Positions 61,689 through 64,000 of a stretch of DNA of 64,000 bases are shown piece after piece. The position numbers and the translations under genes are program-made. How positions within the stretch are numbered: position 1 is the stretch's first letter; each line of letters opens with the position of its first letter. Source of the stretch: Verrucomicrobiota bacterium (GTDB taxonomy: Bacteria; Verrucomicrobiota; Verrucomicrobiia; Chthoniobacterales; Terrimicrobiaceae); the NCBI GenBank assembly GCA_017305195.1, contig JAFKMU010000047.1, forward strand, positions 227,391 through 291,390. Reading direction: 5' to 3'. A model generated the notes under the pieces. That model was not told where the DNA came from, made no database searches, and saw only the letters and a program-made list of their open reading frames with translations.

Positions 61689-62708
61689 TTACGGTTGAGT
61701 CGTCTTCTTGAGGAAGGCGAGGATGCGCTCGCGCACCGTGTCGCCATCCGGTCCCAGCCAGACCACCGCGCCCTCGGCGGGCATGGCGACCGCCTCGGCG
61801 GAGGGAATGCGCTTCGTCACTTTCTCCACCAGATCCGCGGGCAACCGGGGATCGAGCGCTCCGTAGAGCAGGAGCGTGGGAGCGGCGATCTTTTCGTAAG
61901 GGAACTCCGGCAGGTTGCGAATCTGGAGGAGGTCATTGCGGGTGCCGATGTCGCGAGGCGTCAGGGGGGCATACGAGCTGACGAGGCCTTGGAACCAATC
62001 GCGCTGATCGGAGTTTGCCATCACTCCGTCCACGACGCGGGCATGCTGGTCCTCCGTGCCTGAGCTCGTCATCGCCTCCATATCATTGAGCAGACCTCGC
62101 GGGTCGCGCTCGGCCTTTTCCACTGCAATCCAACTGCCGACATCGCCCGTCAGCCCGTCCAGGATGCCTGCCGCGACCGGGGGCAGTTCGTCCGTTTTCC
62201 ACGTCGCCCAGCGGCGCAGCACCGGGGAGACGAGCATGAGGCTGGAGACGCGGCTCGAGTATTTCAAAGCAAACTCCACTGCCGCTGGGCTGCCCTCCGC
62301 CACGCCGAGCACCGTCACCTTGCTGATGTCCAGCGTGTCCAGCAGGGCCACCATGATGTCGGCCTGCTGGCTGGGCAGCAATCCCGAGGCCAGCGGCGTC
62401 CGCAGGTAGCCCGGTCGGGACGGCGCGATCACCTTGTACCCCGCCTCATCCAGCCCCTGGGCCAGTACCAGCGCCTGGTCATATCCGCCGGGTGCTCCAT
62501 GAAAAACCAGCACCGCCGGGCCCTCGCCCCGCACCACCACCTCCACATCGCCCCAGGCCGTCTTGATGATCTCGCTCCCCTCGCTGAGGGCCGACAGCTT
62601 GTCCGCCCGCCACGACGTGAAATACGCCAGCACGCCGCCGATCACCAACAAGGTGACGACGACCAGCAGGAACAACACGCGGCCAATCACGCGAAACGGG
62701 GACTTCAT
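61689..62708 (-). CDS. Membrane-anchored alpha/beta hydrolase
   Basis: A 339-residue protein from the ATG at 62708, giving an N-terminal anchor (VIGRVLFLLVVVTLLVIGGVLAY). The hydrolase fold shows VLVFHGAPGGYDQA (oxyanion region) and VTVLGVAEGSPAAVEFAL, where the nucleophile elbow reads G-V-A-E-G instead of G-x-S-x-G, so the usual serine is replaced by alanine or glutamate. LLYGALDPRLP holds an aspartate. Hydrolytic activity is therefore doubtful. Substrate unknown. Confidence 0.8.
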   Translation of the reverse strand: MKSPFRVIGRVLFLLVVVTLLVIGGVLAYFTSWRADKLSALSEGSEIIKTAWGDVEVVVRGEGPAVLVFHGAPGGYDQALVLAQGLDEAGYKVIAPSRPGYLRTPLASGLLPSQQADIMVALLDTLDISKVTVLGVAEGSPAAVEFALKYSSRVSSLMLVSPVLRRWATWKTDELPPVAAGILDGLTGDVGSWIAVEKAERDPRGLLNDMEAMTSSGTEDQHARVVDGVMANSDQRDWFQGLVSSYAPLTPRDIGTRNDLLQIRNLPEFPYEKIAAPTLLLYGALDPRLPADLVEKVTKRIPSAEAVAMPAEGAVVWLGPDGDTVRERILAFLKKTTQP

Positions 62709-62823
62709 CCCGCAAAGTGATGAATCTTGCCCGTCCAGAGGCAAGAAAAACCCGCCAAACCGCCCCCTCCGGAGCCACCAAACCCGCAAAACCCGGGCGA
62801 ATCGAGCTGTCAGCGCCGAGAAT

Positions 62824-62899
62824 TGGTGGGGGCACACGGATTCGAACCGTGAACCAAGCAGTTATGAGCCGCCTGCTCTGACCGTTGAGCTATACCCCC
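62824..62899 (-). tRNA. tRNA-Met(CAT)
   Basis: Read on the minus strand: acceptor GGGGGTA pairs with TGCCCCC, the D-arm is TAGCTCAACGGTCAGAGC, the anticodon loop CTCATAA has anticodon CAT (62866-62864), the T-arm is CACGG-TTCGAAT-CCGTG, and CCA is encoded. Elongator methionine is the likely identity; a tRNA-Ile with modified CAT anticodon cannot be fully excluded. Confidence 0.92.
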
Positions 62900-63060
62900 G
62901 TTCACCCGGAGCTAGGCATGGTAGGCAGAGTTTTCTCCGACTGCCAAGGAGGAAGAGCCTCCTCAGGATATTCACTCCGATCCAAAGCAAATGAATTCTC
63001 CTGTAATGCCGACACCCATTGTGTAACAAGTGGATGTAGAATTTCAGGAAATTTCACGTC

Positions 63061-63549
63061 ATGAGCAACTTCTGTCCCGAACTCCAGCTTCCATGGACGC
63101 TTAAGTCGGTCAAGTTTCAGAGCCTCAATCACATCTCCATCGACGCCGAACATTCAATTAACAGCCCAATCCTGGAGAAAGACAGCACAGGCCAACATGT
63201 TACCGACGTAATGTCCTTTCCCTCAATACGCACACTGATCGCCGCGGCGACTTTTAATTTCAGTCTTTGCTTAGCATTCTCTTTAAGCGATGAGCTTATC
63301 ACTTCCCCAGCCGCCGACTCCCACCCAAACGGGAATACATTCGCCCGCATTTCAAGTTCCGAATTGTTGAAGTCCACAAAAATAGCGAGACCGGAAACCG
63401 TTTTTTACCACTATCGAATTATATTCATCGACCAAGTTGCCTATATCGTCTGCCAGACCGCACCGGAAGTGACCTTAGTTCGCCCCATGAAAGAATCATT
63501 TACCGCAGGATTTCTTCAACGGATAAATAACGTCTTCAAAATCGAATAG
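63061..63549 (+). CDS. Hypothetical protein
   Basis: A 162-residue frame with good codon third positions and AGGAAA about 10 bases before the ATG. It begins MSNFCPELQLPWTL, has a hydrophobic stretch (TLIAAATFNFSLCLAFSL) and ends TAGFLQRINNVFKIE. No family is recognised. Two overlapping minus-strand frames (62902-63153 and 63129-63377) are alternatives but are broken and lack ribosome binding sites. The region is less GC-rich than the rest of the flank. Confidence 0.4.
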   Translation: MSNFCPELQLPWTLKSVKFQSLNHISIDAEHSINSPILEKDSTGQHVTDVMSFPSIRTLIAAATFNFSLCLAFSLSDELITSPAADSHPNGNTFARISSSELLKSTKIARPETVFYHYRIIFIDQVAYIVCQTAPEVTLVRPMKESFTAGFLQRINNVFKIE

Positions 63550-63605
63550 CCCCCACAGAAGCAGGCCCGCCTGATTAAGCAGAATTGCAGAATCATTTAT
63601 TCAAC

Positions 63606-63855
63606 ATGATACAGCGCATTCTCTATGGCGTACTGGGCGCCATAATCACCGCCGCTACCTTTGGATTCCTGATGCTGCGGGAAGCGGACCATACTTCAGA
63701 TCCTCAAAGAGAAGTCCCGCAGAAAGATTCAAAAAGTCTTTCTCCTGATCAAAATCAGCCAATCGCCAGAAATTCCCTGATCGGCACCTGGAGCGGCAAG
63801 GAAAGCTGGGGAACAACCCACACCATTACCCGGAATGCTGACGGATCTTTTCTAG
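63606..63855 (+). pseudogene. Membrane-anchored protein gene cut by an insertion sequence
   Basis: From the ATG at 63606: MIQRILYGVLGAIITAATFGF is a membrane anchor or signal, then a charged linker, and LIGTWSGKESWGTTHTITRNADGSF, which looks like the first strands of a lipocalin-like domain. At about 63850 the sequence runs into CTAGGGCGTGTTAACG, the end of an IS5-family element, and the frame soon stops at 63918-63920. Confidence 0.6.
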
Positions 63856-64000
63856 GGCGTGTTAACGTAAATATCTTTCCTGGGGGCGTAGAAAAGGTTA
63901 AGCGGGAAAGATGGAGTTAAGTGAGGAGCACTACGAAAGGATAGAGCATTGCTTTCCGAAGCACCGAGGCAGCTTGAAGTACAGTAATCTCAAGGCCTTG
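63851..64000 (+). mobile_element. IS5-family insertion sequence, left part (runs off the window)
   Basis: The transposase gene starts at the ATG at 63911 and reads MELSEEHYERIEHCFPKHRG followed by SLKYSNLKAL to the window end, the usual beginning of IS5-group transposases (M-LS-E-YERIEP-LPKQRG). The terminal sequence begins TAGGGCGTGTTAACGTAAAT near 63851. Its first ten bases equal the end of the IS5 remnant at 32611. Confidence 0.85.

Noticed and set aside
62902..63377. Two overlapping minus-strand frames as one frameshifted gene
   Set aside because: No ribosome binding site or family. The plus-strand frame at 63061 has better start context and codon pattern, though it is also uncertain.

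Overview
The window looks like a chromosome segment of a Verrucomicrobiota bacterium. The reasons are two PEP-CTERM proteins, a protein that looks like the TIGR02597 family common in that phylum, a very large secreted LamG/phosphoesterase protein, and GC-rich chromosomal genes. The species cannot be named from sequence alone. The main structural feature is an integrated element of about 39 kb (12760-51726). It is bounded by a perfect 49-bp direct repeat of the 3' half of a tRNA-Arg(ACG) gene. The intact tRNA is at 51678-51754 and the displaced 3' half at 12760-12808.

Left chromosomal flank (1-12759). On the minus strand, malonate decarboxylase genes mdcA-mdcC-mdcD (mdcD leaves the window) are translationally coupled to three upstream membrane-protein genes, one of them a clear HupE/UreJ family member. 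On the plus strand follow a TIGR02597-like protein, a PEP-CTERM protein, a giant LamG/metallophosphoesterase protein broken by a palindromic GC-rich repeat, and a TPR protein. A degenerate tRNA 3' fragment lies at 11803-11848.

Integrated element (12760-51726). A tyrosine integrase sits just inside the left end. A mobility module near the right end has a MobF (TrwC/TraI-like) relaxase-helicase, a ParA-like ATPase, small accessory genes and a candidate toxin-antitoxin pair. No type IV secretion genes or coupling protein were seen, so an integrative mobilizable element is more likely than a self-transmissible one. The cargo is a nitrate-respiration, nitric-oxide-defence and anaerobic-growth module. 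It includes RIC/YtfE, an Rrf2 regulator, a membrane anchor with a Nas/Nap-like molybdoenzyme, a four-cluster ferredoxin, a Rieske protein and a NarK transporter, then a truncated haemoglobin and a Crp/Fnr regulator. Beyond these are two NirJ/AhbD-like radical SAM proteins, NnrS, an almost complete molybdenum cofactor set (a MOSC-MobA fusion, moaA, moaD, moaE, moeA, moaC and mog), a nitronate monooxygenase-like protein, a class III ribonucleotide reductase with its glycyl-radical domain in a separate gene, a second Crp/Fnr regulator and flavohaemoglobin. Three 14-bp Fnr/Dnr-like boxes precede the nitronate monooxygenase, nrdD and hmp genes. A small PEP-CTERM/methyltransferase/pilin-like gene group lies between cargo and mobility module.

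Right chromosomal flank (51727-64000). Housekeeping and envelope genes on the minus strand: a LolC/E-type permease, an MFS transporter, lysS, an MlaD-MlaF-MlaE lipid transport set, an RlmI-like methyltransferase, a large M48 protease, an alpha/beta hydrolase and tRNA-Met(CAT). The window ends in a less GC-rich stretch where an IS5-family element has cut a small membrane-anchored gene.

How it fits together (inference): the element would give a host the ability to import and reduce nitrate, make the required molybdenum cofactor, survive the NO that results, and make deoxyribonucleotides without oxygen. No nitrite reductase gene (nirS, nirK, nrfA or nirBD) was seen on it.
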